Shown here in pieces: positions 8,640-17,793 of a stretch of 64,000 nt of DNA (its first letter is position 1; each line of letters starts with the position of its first letter). Source of the DNA: Synechococcus sp. 1G10 (GTDB lineage: Bacteria; Cyanobacteriota; Cyanobacteriia; PCC-6307; Cyanobiaceae); the NCBI RefSeq assembly GCF_002252625.1, contig NZ_NQKW01000015.1, forward strand, positions 1 through 64,000, read 5' to 3'. The notes below the pieces were generated by a model, which had not been told where the DNA came from, ran no database searches, and saw nothing but the letters and a program-made list of their open reading frames with translations. The translations under genes were made by a program, and so were the position numbers.

Positions 8640-10121
8640 ATGGGTGCGGCGATGGCAGAAGGGGCTTGGGAGGCGGTGATCGGCCTGGAAACCCATGTGC
8701 AGCTGGGTACCGCCAGCAAGATCTTCACGGCCGCCTCCACCAGCTTCGGCGACGATCCCAACACCCATATCGACCCCGTGGTCTGCGGCCTGCCGGGCAC
8801 TCTGCCGGTGCTGAACGAGAAGGTGCTGGAGTATGCGGTGAAGGCCGCTCTGGCGCTCAACCTGCAGGTGGCCGAGCACAGCAAGTTCGACCGCAAACAA
8901 TATTTTTATCCCGATCTGCCCAAGAACTACCAGATCTCCCAGTTCGACGAGCCGATCGCCGAGAACGGCTGGATCGAGGTGGAGGTGGCCGAGAAGGGCA
9001 AGGACACCTACCTCAAGACAGTCGGCATCGAGCGGCTGCACATGGAGGAAGACGCCGGCAAGCTGGTGCATGCCGGCAGCGATCGCCTGGCGGGCAGCAG
9101 CCATTCCCTGGTGGATTACAACCGCGCCGGTGTGGCCCTGGCCGAGATCGTGAGCAAGCCGGATCTGCGCACAGGCCGGGAGGCTGCCGAATACGCCTCC
9201 GAGATCCGGCGCATCATGCGCTATCTGGGCGTGAGCGACGGCAACATGCAGGAGGGTTCGCTGCGCTGCGACGTCAACATCTCCGTGCGTCGCGGCCCTG
9301 AGGCCCCCTTCGGCGTGAAGGTGGAGATCAAGAACATGAACTCCTTCTCCGCCATTCAGAAGGCGATTGACCACGAGATCCAGCGCCAGATCAAGGCCTA
9401 CGAATCCGGCGAGCCGGTTGTGCAGGAAACGCGCCTCTGGGATGAGGCCAAGCAGCTCACAAAGAGCATGCGCATCAAGGAAGGCAGCAGCGACTACCGC
9501 TACTTCCCCGAACCGGATCTGGGCCCGATCGAGGTGACCTCAGAGCGGCGTGAGGGATGGCGCGCTGAGCTGCCCGAGCTGCCGGCGGCCAAGCGTCACC
9601 GTTACGCCGAGGAGTTCGGCCTCTCGATCTACGACGCCCGGGTGCTCACCGATGAGCGCGCGATGGCTGAATACTTCGAAGCTGCCGTGGCCGCTGGAGC
9701 CGAAGCCAAGTCGGTTGCCAACTGGGTCACCGGCGACATCGCCGCCTATCTCAATGCGGGCAAGCTCTCGATCACCGAGCTGCCCCTGAAACCCGAGGGT
9801 CTCTCGGAGCTGGTGGATCTGATCGACGACGGCACGATCAGCGGCAAGATCGCCAAGGAGATCCTGCCGGAGCTGCTGGAGCAGGGCGGTTCCGCCAAGG
9901 CGATCGTGGCTGAGCGAGGCCTGGGCATGATCAGTGACCCCGCCACGATCACCGCGGTGGTGGAGGCGTTGCTGGCCGCCCATCCAGCCGAAGTGGAGGC
10001 ATTCCGGGGCGGCAAGACCAAACTCCAGGGCTTCTTCGTGGGCCAGCTGATGAAGCAGACCGGCGGCCGCGCCGATCCCAAGCTGGCCAACTCGATCCTG
10101 GTGGCGAAGCTCAAGGGCTGA
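8640..10121 (+). CDS. gatB: Asp-tRNA(Asn)/Glu-tRNA(Gln) amidotransferase subunit B
   Basis: GatB binds the mischarged tRNA and, with GatA and GatC, converts Glu-tRNA(Gln) to Gln-tRNA(Gln). The N-terminal IGLETHVQL motif and RKQYFYPDLPKNYQISQFDEP region are diagnostic. The GatB/Yqey tail is complete (GFFVGQLMKQTGGRADPKLAN near the end). The 493 residues match the family. The ATG at 8640 follows an AGGAGA ribosome-binding site at 8629-8634. An internal Met five codons in is a less well supported alternative. gatA and gatC are not in the window. The nucleotidyltransferase gene begins 16 bp downstream. Confidence 0.96.
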   Translation: MGAAMAEGAWEAVIGLETHVQLGTASKIFTAASTSFGDDPNTHIDPVVCGLPGTLPVLNEKVLEYAVKAALALNLQVAEHSKFDRKQYFYPDLPKNYQISQFDEPIAENGWIEVEVAEKGKDTYLKTVGIERLHMEEDAGKLVHAGSDRLAGSSHSLVDYNRAGVALAEIVSKPDLRTGREAAEYASEIRRIMRYLGVSDGNMQEGSLRCDVNISVRRGPEAPFGVKVEIKNMNSFSAIQKAIDHEIQRQIKAYESGEPVVQETRLWDEAKQLTKSMRIKEGSSDYRYFPEPDLGPIEVTSERREGWRAELPELPAAKRHRYAEEFGLSIYDARVLTDERAMAEYFEAAVAAGAEAKSVANWVTGDIAAYLNAGKLSITELPLKPEGLSELVDLIDDGTISGKIAKEILPELLEQGGSAKAIVAERGLGMISDPATITAVVEALLAAHPAEVEAFRGGKTKLQGFFVGQLMKQTGGRADPKLANSILVAKLKG

Positions 10122-10136
10122 AGGCAGACTCATCCC

Positions 10137-10547
10137 ATGACGCTCCACGCCGAGACTTACTGGCTGCAGCGCTTCGCGGCCGATCGTCAGGCGCTGGAGC
10201 AGCGGCGCCAGGCAGGCCTCAGCCAGGCTGAGCGCTCTGCGCAGGTGTTGCAGGAGCACTGGCCCCAGCTCAGCGGGCTCTGGGTGCATGGCTCCTTGCT
10301 GGGCTCTGGGTTCAAGGAGCACTCCGATCTCGATCTGCTCGTGCAGGGTCTGCCCGCTGATCAGCTGCTGAAGGCCATCGCTCTGGCTGAGGCGGCCGGT
10401 CCGCTGCCGGTCGATCTCAAGCGCCTGGAAGACCTCCCAGCTGAGCTCGCCGAGCGGCTGCTGCGCCACGGCAAAGCTCTGCTGGCAGGCGCACAGATTG
10501 CCCAAGCTCCCCTTGAATCGGGTTGCCACGGCGGCGATGCAACCTGA
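10137..10547 (+). CDS. Minimal nucleotidyltransferase (MNT) domain protein
   Basis: The 136-residue protein has the nucleotidyltransferase signature GSLLGSGFKEHSDLDLLV at residues 52-69, with Gly52-Ser53 and metal-binding Asp64 and Asp66. A third Asp is probably in LPVDLKRLE. Proteins of this size act as the antitoxin partner of HEPN toxins in MNT/HEPN modules, in some cases by AMP-ylating the toxin. Its 3' end overlaps the start of the next gene, which has a HepT-like helical fold, so the two probably form a bicistronic pair. It follows gatB by 16 bp and may share its transcript. A housekeeping role cannot be excluded. Confidence 0.7.
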   Translation: MTLHAETYWLQRFAADRQALEQRRQAGLSQAERSAQVLQEHWPQLSGLWVHGSLLGSGFKEHSDLDLLVQGLPADQLLKAIALAEAAGPLPVDLKRLEDLPAELAERLLRHGKALLAGAQIAQAPLESGCHGGDAT

Positions 10548-11025
10548 GGATCTGCGCGAGCTCCGCGACGACCTGCGCCGCGAGCGTCAGCGGCTGGAGA
10601 TCCTGGTAGCGACTCTGGTCCGCAGCCTGCCTCGACTGGGGGAAGGCCCTGACACCGTGGAGGCGGCAGCGTTGAGGCTGCACAGCTTCTACACCGGCAT
10701 CGAGCGCGTATTGCTTCTGGTGAGCCGCTCACTCAATGGCGGCACGCCGCGCCAAGGGGACGGCTGGCACCGTCGACTGCTGGAGCGGATGGCGATGGCC
10801 ACCGATCAGCGTCCGGCGGTGCTTCGCGAAAGCACCCAAACGTCGCTGCAGGAGTATCTGCGCTTCCGGCATCTGGTGCGCAACCTCTACGCCGATGAGC
10901 TGCGCCCGGAACCGATTGCCACCTTGATCAAGGCGCTTCCTGAGGTCTGGAGCAGGCTGGAGGCCGACCTGAGAGCTTTCGAAGACTGGGCCTCGGCGTT
11001 GGCAGAGCGGGCTTCAGCCGACTGA
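10537..11025 (+). CDS. HEPN/HepT-like protein, partner of the MNT protein
   Basis: The protein is all-helical, with a conserved segment FRHLVRNLYADEL at about residues 110-122. HepT-type proteins carry an R-x4-H RNase motif in the equivalent RHxxRHxY segment. Here the expected His is Asn, so RNase activity by the standard motif is doubtful. The ATG at 10537 (MQPEDLRELRDDL) overlaps the MNT gene by 11 bp. An upstream in-frame ATG at 10498 would add 13 residues and has a GGCAGG-like ribosome-binding sequence, so the start is open. It converges on the DUF2236-CoaE gene. Toxin-antitoxin function is inferred from fold and pairing only. Confidence 0.6.
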   Translation: MQPEDLRELRDDLRRERQRLEILVATLVRSLPRLGEGPDTVEAAALRLHSFYTGIERVLLLVSRSLNGGTPRQGDGWHRRLLERMAMATDQRPAVLRESTQTSLQEYLRFRHLVRNLYADELRPEPIATLIKALPEVWSRLEADLRAFEDWASALAERASAD

Positions 11026-12477
11026 AGGAGCAGAGCGCAGAGCCTGCTCCACCTGATCGGTCAGTGCCTCCTCGCTTCCCCGGTTGTCGATCAGAACATC
11101 GGAGCGGGTGCGCTTCTCGCCCATGGGCCATTGAGCCGCGAGGCGAGCCTCGGCCTCGGCATGGTCGAAGCCGTCGCGGCGGCAGAGCCGTTCCAGTTGC
11201 TGCTCGGCGTCGCAGTCCACCAGCCACACCTCACTGCACATTTCCTCGAGGCCCGCTTCGAACAGCAAGGGAACCATCAGCACCACCACTGGTGCGGCCG
11301 CCAACCGCTTCAGCTCCGTCTCGAAGCGCTCCCGCACCAGCGGATGGATCAGGGCCTCCAGCCAGGCCCGCTCCGCCGCATCGGTGAACACGATCCGCCC
11401 GAGGGCGGATCGATCGATCCCCCCTCCCACCTGCCGCACCCTGCCGCCGTAGCGCTCCAGCACGGCTTGCTCCCCCGTGCTGCCGGGCGCCAGGGCGTCC
11501 CGGGCGTAGGTGTCCGCATCCAGCACCGGGAGCCCATGCCGTTCGGCGAGCCAGCGGCCCACGCTGCTCTTGCCGCTGGCAATGCCGCCGGTGAGGCCGA
11601 TCCGCCGCTGGCCGCCCCGCCAGCGGGGCCGATTCAGCCGCTCCAGCATGGCTGGAGGCCCCAGTTGCTCCAGGGTGAAGCGGGCGCCATAGCTGGGGGT
11701 TGGGCGTTCGGAGTAAAAGCGGGTGTTGCCCTGCCCCCGCGGCCAACGGCTGGCAAGGCGGCTGCGTAGGCGCAAGCCGCCCAGCACCAGGGTCTGCAGC
11801 CAGTCGGGGCTGCTGGTCCACCCCAGGCTGCCGCAGACGTCGCGGCTCACCAGCGACAGCAGTACCCCGCGTAGGGCCGGACGCAGGGGAGCAGGCCAGT
11901 CGTCCAGAAGCATCGCCAGGGTGGACTCGGCGATCCGCCGGTTGCTGGGGGCGCTCCGGAAAGCCTCAAGCTCGAAGCTGTGGTTGAACGCCATCAGCGC
12001 TGCCAGGCTGTCAGGGATGGCCTGAAGTCCCATCGCCTCGCCCACCTGGCGCCAGAAGAGGTACAAACAGGTCTGCTCCCGAGTGCTTAAGGCCCTCCAG
12101 CCGTAGCGGGCCAACCAGCGGATCGGTTCAGCCACGAAGGTGGAGAGCACGTAGAGGAAATCACGGTTGCTGATCGCATAAGCGCCATGGATCCGGTTCA
12201 TCCGGGTGATCACCGCCTGCCCCTCCGGGCTGCGGGGGCCACAACGCAACAGCTCCGCCACCATCAGACCGGTGTCGTCGTAGCGCTTGCGCGGTCTGTG
12301 GGTGAATTCACCTGTGCGCTCCAGCAGGGCGGAGATCGAGGGGACGCAGAAGGTCTTGAGCAGGGCAAGCTCAAGGGAGCGGGTGGTGTCCCAGGGGAAG
12401 TGCACGCCGGCCAGCTCGCAGCAGAGGGCCTCCACTTCCCTCGGAGACGGCGACTCGGGCGTGGTTGGCTCCGCCAC
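11014..12477 (-). CDS. coaE: Fusion of DUF2236/MpaB-like domain and dephospho-CoA kinase
   Basis: The C-terminal 200 residues are dephospho-CoA kinase, which phosphorylates the ribose 3'-OH in the last step of CoA synthesis. The P-loop GGIASGKS is at 297-304, followed by LDADTYARD and VVLMVPLLFE. Residues 1 to about 275 match the DUF2236 (MpaB/latex-clearing oxygenase-like) family: a conserved NRIHGAY segment (His97), EPIRWLARYGWRALS, FWRQVGEAMGL, and an end at YGARFTLEQLGPP. The frame is continuous with no stop between the domains. Translation appears to start at GTG 12477. An internal Met at about residue 277 could give a CoaE-only product. The gene diverges from argJ with under 40 bp between starts and overlaps the HEPN gene's 3' end by 12 bp. 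Confidence 0.85.
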   Translation of the reverse strand: MAEPTTPESPSPREVEALCCELAGVHFPWDTTRSLELALLKTFCVPSISALLERTGEFTHRPRKRYDDTGLMVAELLRCGPRSPEGQAVITRMNRIHGAYAISNRDFLYVLSTFVAEPIRWLARYGWRALSTREQTCLYLFWRQVGEAMGLQAIPDSLAALMAFNHSFELEAFRSAPSNRRIAESTLAMLLDDWPAPLRPALRGVLLSLVSRDVCGSLGWTSSPDWLQTLVLGGLRLRSRLASRWPRGQGNTRFYSERPTPSYGARFTLEQLGPPAMLERLNRPRWRGGQRRIGLTGGIASGKSSVGRWLAERHGLPVLDADTYARDALAPGSTGEQAVLERYGGRVRQVGGGIDRSALGRIVFTDAAERAWLEALIHPLVRERFETELKRLAAAPVVVLMVPLLFEAGLEEMCSEVWLVDCDAEQQLERLCRRDGFDHAEAEARLAAQWPMGEKRTRSDVLIDNRGSEEALTDQVEQALRSAPSVG

Positions 12478-12514
12478 GGCGGCTCGGCAGGATGGTGTGA
12501 GTCATCCTGCCGCC

Positions 12515-13744
12515 GTGTCCCTTCCCTGGCACCCGATCCCCGGTGGCCTCACCGCTCCCACCGGCTTCCTGGCGGCCGGCAGCACCGCTGGCCTCAAGGC
12601 CTCCGGCAACCCTGATCTCTCGCTGCTGCTGGCCCCGGAAGGGGCTGTCTGCGCGGGCAGCTTCACCACCAACCGCGTGCGGGCCGCCTGCGTGGATCTC
12701 TGCGCCGAGCGGCTGACGGCCAGCGGTGGCCGTGCCCGGGCGGTGCTCACCAACTCAGGCCAGGCCAATGCCTGCACGGGTGATCTGGGCCTGATCGACA
12801 GCCTGCGCGCCACCCAGGCCACCGCCGATCTCCTGGGTCTGGCGGCTGAGGAGGTGCTGATCTGCTCCACCGGCGTGATCGGCGTGCCGATCCCGATGCA
12901 GATCCTGCTGGCGGGCCTCGATCCCCTGGTGGAGGACCTGAGCCCCGAGGGGGGCGCCGCTGCCGCCACGGCCATCCTCACCACCGATCTGATCGACAAG
13001 CAGATCGCCCTGGAGGCCGACCTGGGCGGCAGGCGTGTGCGCCTCGGCGGCATGGCCAAGGGCTCCGGGATGATTCACCCCTCCATGGCCACGATGCTGG
13101 GTTACCTCAGTTGCGATGCCGGTGTGCCGGCGGAGCTGTGGCAGGGGATGGTGCGGCGGGCGGTGGATCGTTCCTTCAATGCGATCACGGTCGACGGCGA
13201 CACCAGCACCAACGACACGTTCCTGGCCTTTGCAGCCGGCGAGCCCTTGAGCCCGGAGCACTTCGACGCGCTGGAGGCTGGCCTGACGGAGGTGTCGCAG
13301 CACCTGGCCAGGGCGATTGCCCGCGACGGCGAGGGGGCCACCTGCCTGATCGAAGCGCGGGTGGAGGGGGCGACGGATGACGCCGGCGCCCGTGCCATCG
13401 CCCGCACCATCTGCGGGTCGTCGCTGGTGAAGTGCGCGGTCCACGGCCGTGACCCCAACTGGGGCCGGATCGTGGCCGCGGCGGGCCGCGCCGGCGTGGA
13501 GTTCGACCCCGAGGCGGTGGCCCTCTGGCTGGGGGAGCACCAGCTGATGGCCGCAGGTCAGCCCCTGCCCTTCGACCGCCCGGCCGCTTCCCGTTTCATG
13601 GCTGAGCGCGCCGCCGGCGCCTATCTCAGTGGCGACACCGTGACCATCCGCCTGGTGGTGGGCGACGGCCCCGGCCAGGGTCTGGCCTGGGGCTGTGATC
13701 TCTCCGATCAATACGTGCGCATCAACGCCGACTACACCACCTGA
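12515..13744 (+). CDS. argJ: Bifunctional ornithine acetyltransferase/N-acetylglutamate synthase
   Basis: ArgJ recycles the acetyl group between N-acetylornithine and glutamate in arginine synthesis. The protein self-cleaves before a Thr, visible in the HPSMATMLGYLSCDA segment. Other landmarks are FTTNRVRAACVD, ICSTGVIGVPIP, TVDGDTSTNDT and the C-terminal YVRINADYTT. I use GTG 12515, which starts with SLPWHPIPGG as in homologues. An in-frame GTG at 12497 has a better placed AGGA (12488-12491) and would add six residues. The gene is complete at about 409 residues. Confidence 0.95.
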   Translation: MSLPWHPIPGGLTAPTGFLAAGSTAGLKASGNPDLSLLLAPEGAVCAGSFTTNRVRAACVDLCAERLTASGGRARAVLTNSGQANACTGDLGLIDSLRATQATADLLGLAAEEVLICSTGVIGVPIPMQILLAGLDPLVEDLSPEGGAAAATAILTTDLIDKQIALEADLGGRRVRLGGMAKGSGMIHPSMATMLGYLSCDAGVPAELWQGMVRRAVDRSFNAITVDGDTSTNDTFLAFAAGEPLSPEHFDALEAGLTEVSQHLARAIARDGEGATCLIEARVEGATDDAGARAIARTICGSSLVKCAVHGRDPNWGRIVAAAGRAGVEFDPEAVALWLGEHQLMAAGQPLPFDRPAASRFMAERAAGAYLSGDTVTIRLVVGDGPGQGLAWGCDLSDQYVRINADYTT

Positions 13745-13847
13745 ACACCGGTGTGCCAAGCGGTGACAGCAGCGCCGATCGGCGGCTGGCGGGCAACCCC
13801 AGCGGCAGAGCAATGCCGGCACACGCCAGGACAACCGCAGCGAACGT

Positions 13848-14297
13848 GTGTCCAATCGCACCGATTTGCGTGGGGACCGCGCTGACAACCGATGGAACAA
13901 CTCCTGGTCTGGCTGGGCCCGACCGGGTTGGGGTGCTGCCCGCCCCTGGAATACGGGCTGGTACGGCGGATCGGGCGGCTGGGGCTGGTGGAATGTCAGG
14001 CCGGTTGGCTGGGGACTGGCGACTCTGGCCACAGGGGCCGTCATCGCGGCAGCGGTGGACGATGCCATCGAAGCTGAGGTCACCACCATCACCGTGCCGG
14101 ATACCAGCTATGAGCTGTATTACCCGAGCGTGGCCCCCGAAGGCCCCTACGGCGTGAGCTTTACGGTGAATACCGGCACTTCTGCTGTGGAGATGACAGC
14201 GGACTGCCAGGAAGGTCTGCTTGATGGGCGCGTTCCACAGACGGCGGAGGAAGCCCAGCTTCTGAATGCTGCCTGTTCTGTGGCCTTCGGGGAGTAA
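13848..14297 (+). CDS. Trp/Gly-rich conserved hypothetical protein, probably missing its 5' end
   Basis: From GTG 13848 the 149-residue protein has an Arg/Asn/Asp-rich start, a Trp/Gly-rich stretch (about residues 16-55), one hydrophobic segment (LATLATGAVIAAAVDDAI) and a C-terminal domain with two Cys. The same frame continues upstream to a TGA at 13764 in protein-like style (Gln/Arg/Asn-rich: QRQSNAGTRQDNRSER) but without an ATG. Relatives of this kind usually begin with a signal peptide, which would have to lie where argJ ends. This suggests that a deletion removed the original start. Function is unknown. Confidence 0.45.
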   Translation: MSNRTDLRGDRADNRWNNSWSGWARPGWGAARPWNTGWYGGSGGWGWWNVRPVGWGLATLATGAVIAAAVDDAIEAEVTTITVPDTSYELYYPSVAPEGPYGVSFTVNTGTSAVEMTADCQEGLLDGRVPQTAEEAQLLNAACSVAFGE

Positions 14298-14550
14298 TTG
14301 AAGGCCTGCTGATCCGTATGGAAAGAGTGGCGTAAAATAACTGATAGATTATCAATCATTTTGCCGCACTTCTGGTTTCGTATTCATGTCAGCAAGGAGT
14401 TCAAAATTCCCGTAGTCCATCGATATTGATGGTTGCTTTCAGGCCTGATTGTGATAGCTGTAGCTTTTGATGTGGTCGATCCGCTTTGAGCAACAATGGG
14501 CTGCGCCCATTTCGTTTGAGCCCTAGGCTTCTGATCTGAATCGGGTTTCC

Positions 14551-17500
14551 GTGAGCATTTCCGATCGCTTCATTCGGGGTCCCGTCCTCACCACGGTGTG
14601 TTCCCTTGTGATCCTGATCATGGGGGGCATCGCCATCCCATTGCTGCCCCTTGAGAAGCTGCCCCAGCTGGCGCCCACCCAGGTGAAGGTCACGGCGGTG
14701 AACATCGGCGCCGATGCCCGCACCACCGTTGACACCGTCACGAACGTGCTGGAGCAGGAGATCAACGGTGTAGAGGACATGAAATATATGTACTCAAACA
14801 CCTCCTCAGACGGGATTGCCAACATCACCGTGGCGTTTCCAGTGGCGGTGGACCGGAACATCGCCCAGGTGAACGTGCAGAACCGGGTGAATCAGGCCAC
14901 CCCAACCCTGCCCGATGCGGTCAAGCAGACGGGTGTGACGGTGGAAGCGGCATCCCCCAGCCTGCTGCTGGCCTTCGGCTTCTATTCCGATACCGATGCC
15001 AAGGGCAAGCCCCTCTACGACCCGCTCTTCATGAGCAATTACATCGATCAGAACCTGGTCGATGAGGTCCGCAGGATCCCTGGCATCGGCAGCACCACGA
15101 TCATCGGCGAGCGCAAGTTCGCCCTGCGCATCTGGCTTGATCCCCTGAAACTCGCGGCCTACAGCCTCACACCTCTCGATGTGGAGCGGGCCCTGAGGGA
15201 ACAGAACATCCAGTCGGGTGCTGGCCGAATCGGTCAGGAGCCGATGGTCCCAGGCCAGGAGTTCGCCATTCCACTCAAGGCGGAGAGCCGCTTCACCAGT
15301 GTGGCTGACGCCGAGAATCTGATCGTCAAGGTCGGTGCTGCTGGCGAGACCGCCAAGATCCGCGACATCGGACGTGTCGAGCTCGGCGCCGAGAACTACG
15401 ACCTGATTGCCAGCCTGGGTGGACGTCCCTCGGCGGGTCTGGCGCTGTATCAGCTGCCCGGTGCCAATGCCCTCGATACCGGCACCAGGGTGAAGGCGCT
15501 GGTGGAGAAGCTTGCCGCAGAGTTTCCACCGGGTCTGCGCTATGAAATCCCCTACGACTCCACCCTGTTCGTAACCACATCGCTGAAGGATGTGACCTCG
15601 AATCTCCTCCAGGCGATCGTGATGGCAGTGCTCACGATTTTGCTGTTCCTGCAGGACTGGCGCTCCACGATCGTGCCGGCTCTGGCGATGCCGGTGGCGA
15701 TGATCGGTGCGATGGCCGTGGTGCTGGGCTTCGATTTCAGTCTCAACCAGCTCACGATGTTCGGCATCATCCTGGCGATCGGCACCGTCACAGATGACGC
15801 CGTGGTGATCGTGCAGGCCGTCAAGGACAAGCTCGGCCAGGGGATGCGGCCGATGCAGGCGGCTCTCGATTCGATGAACGAACTGGCTACCCCGACGATC
15901 ACGGCAGCGCTGGTGCAGCTGGCTGTGTTCATTCCGGTGTCCTTCTTTCCCGGCACAACCGGCATCGTCTACCGCCAGTTCGCCATCACGCTGGCGGCAG
16001 CGATCGTGTTCTCTACCTTCAACGCCCTTACCTTTTCACCCACGATCGCGGCTCTTTTCCTCAAGCCGGAGGGGTCCCCGCCAGGAGCAAGCGATCGGGC
16101 CATCAATTTTCTGTTCGGTTGGATCTTCCGTCCCTTCAACAAGGGCTTCGCCGCGTTGTTCGCCTGGTATGGGCGAACGATTGAGTTGCTGGTGAGGTAT
16201 CGCCATGTGGTGCTTTCGCTGTTCGTCGCCGGGCTGCTGGCCACGGTGATGATGCTGAAGATCGTGCCGACGGGTTTCATCCCAGAAGAGGATCAGGGTC
16301 TCATGATCCTCCTGGGTGAGGCCCCTCCCAGCGCTTCACTTGGCTACACCCAGAAACAGGTGGAGCAGGTGAATGGGATCCTTGCTGACTTCAAGCCTGA
16401 GATTGAGAGCTATCTGGGAGCAGCAGGATACGGCCTGGAAGGTAACAGCTACAACAAGTATCTGTTTTTTATCCGCCTGAGCGCCTGGGATCAACGGCCA
16501 AGCGCGGATCAATCAGTGTTCAGCATCCTGGCCCGGCTGAACCAGCGGCTGCAGAAGGAGGTCAACGGGTCGTTGGCCTTTGCCACCAACGTGCCTCCTG
16601 TCGATGGCGTGGGGGCGACCGGCGGCCTGGAGTTCCAGCTGCAGAACCGTGCCGGGTTGCCCACAGAAGCGCTGCTCAAGAACCTCAACGCCATGATCGC
16701 GGCCGCCCAGCAGCGTCCTGAACTGGAGCGGGTCACCACCACGTTCACCCCCGGCGTGGAGCAACTGTCGATCCGGGTCAAGCGGGATATGGTCAAGTCG
16801 CTTGATGTGGACATCAACGAGGTGTTCGGCACTCTGCAGGCTTATCTGGGCGGCCGCTACGTCAACGACTTCGTCTTCGACAAGGATCAGTACCGGGTGT
16901 ATGTCCAAGCCGACGGCCAGTACCGCACTGATCCCGCCGTGATCGGCTCGTTCTATGTACGTTCGCGCAAGGGGGAGCTGGTTCAGCTCAACAACGTGAT
17001 TGAGACCGAGCCCTTCTTCGCCCCACCCACAATCACCCGCTACAACGTTTACGAGGCGATCAAGATTCAGGCTACTCCTGCCCCCGGATTCAGCTCCGGC
17101 CAAGGAATTGCTGCGATGGAGGAGGTGGCAGCCGAGGTGCTCGATCCAGGCTTTGGCTACGAGTGGACAGGGCTGTCGCTGGAGGAACGCTCAGCCGGCG
17201 GAGCCACGGGCGCCATCTTCGCTTTGGCGACCGTACTCGTGTTTCTAGTTATGGCGGCTCAGTACGGCAGCTACGTTGACCCACTGATCATCTTGCTCAC
17301 AGTCCCCTTGGCTGCGCTCGGGGCGATGGCAGCGATCTGGATTCGTGCCAATGCCCTGCAGGCGGGCAGCTTCTGGCCGGTGATCAGCAATGACATCTTC
17401 GCCCAAGTCGGTCTGCTGATGCTGATTGGTATGGCAAGCAAGAACGCCATCCTGATCGTCGAGCAGGCCAACGAATACCTGCGGCTGGGGATGAGTCTGA

Positions 17501-17793
17501 GCCAGGCTGGTATTGCCTCAGCCAAAGCCCGCTTTCAGCCGATCGTGATGACCGCCGCATCGGGCCTGGTGGGGTACATCCCGCTGATGACCGCCTCCGG
17601 CGCCGGCGCGATCAGCCGCTGGTCGATCGGCACTGTGAGCTTTGGCGGTTACCTGGTGGCCACCGTCCTCAGCCTGGGTATGGCGCCGGTGCTGTTCATC
17701 GTGATCAAGGGGCTGGAGCGTAGGTATCTGTTGAAGGAGCCAGTTCCTGTGCCAGTGAAGGTGGCGGAATCACAGGAGGGGATGGGCTCATGA
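14551..17793 (+). CDS. RND-family efflux pump, inner membrane subunit (AcrB/HAE1 type)
   Basis: The 1080-residue protein is a proton-driven tripartite efflux permease. It starts at GTG 14551 with the usual cytoplasmic head and TM1. The TM4 proton-relay pair Asp-Asp is in GTVTDDAVVI and the TM10 Lys in GMASKNAILIVEQA. Porter-domain motifs and the second-half TM block ending YLVATVLSLGMAPVLFIV are complete. No membrane-fusion protein or TolC gene is adjacent, so its partners must be encoded elsewhere. The stop overlaps the next gene's ATG (ATGA). Substrate is unknown, although the sequence clearly belongs to the hydrophobe/amphiphile exporters and not the heavy-metal class. Confidence 0.93.
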   Translation: MSISDRFIRGPVLTTVCSLVILIMGGIAIPLLPLEKLPQLAPTQVKVTAVNIGADARTTVDTVTNVLEQEINGVEDMKYMYSNTSSDGIANITVAFPVAVDRNIAQVNVQNRVNQATPTLPDAVKQTGVTVEAASPSLLLAFGFYSDTDAKGKPLYDPLFMSNYIDQNLVDEVRRIPGIGSTTIIGERKFALRIWLDPLKLAAYSLTPLDVERALREQNIQSGAGRIGQEPMVPGQEFAIPLKAESRFTSVADAENLIVKVGAAGETAKIRDIGRVELGAENYDLIASLGGRPSAGLALYQLPGANALDTGTRVKALVEKLAAEFPPGLRYEIPYDSTLFVTTSLKDVTSNLLQAIVMAVLTILLFLQDWRSTIVPALAMPVAMIGAMAVVLGFDFSLNQLTMFGIILAIGTVTDDAVVIVQAVKDKLGQGMRPMQAALDSMNELATPTITAALVQLAVFIPVSFFPGTTGIVYRQFAITLAAAIVFSTFNALTFSPTIAALFLKPEGSPPGASDRAINFLFGWIFRPFNKGFAALFAWYGRTIELLVRYRHVVLSLFVAGLLATVMMLKIVPTGFIPEEDQGLMILLGEAPPSASLGYTQKQVEQVNGILADFKPEIESYLGAAGYGLEGNSYNKYLFFIRLSAWDQRPSADQSVFSILARLNQRLQKEVNGSLAFATNVPPVDGVGATGGLEFQLQNRAGLPTEALLKNLNAMIAAAQQRPELERVTTTFTPGVEQLSIRVKRDMVKSLDVDINEVFGTLQAYLGGRYVNDFVFDKDQYRVYVQADGQYRTDPAVIGSFYVRSRKGELVQLNNVIETEPFFAPPTITRYNVYEAIKIQATPAPGFSSGQGIAAMEEVAAEVLDPGFGYEWTGLSLEERSAGGATGAIFALATVLVFLVMAAQYGSYVDPLIILLTVPLAALGAMAAIWIRANALQAGSFWPVISNDIFAQVGLLMLIGMASKNAILIVEQANEYLRLGMSLSQAGIASAKARFQPIVMTAASGLVGYIPLMTASGAGAISRWSIGTVSFGGYLVATVLSLGMAPVLFIVIKGLERRYLLKEPVPVPVKVAESQEGMGS

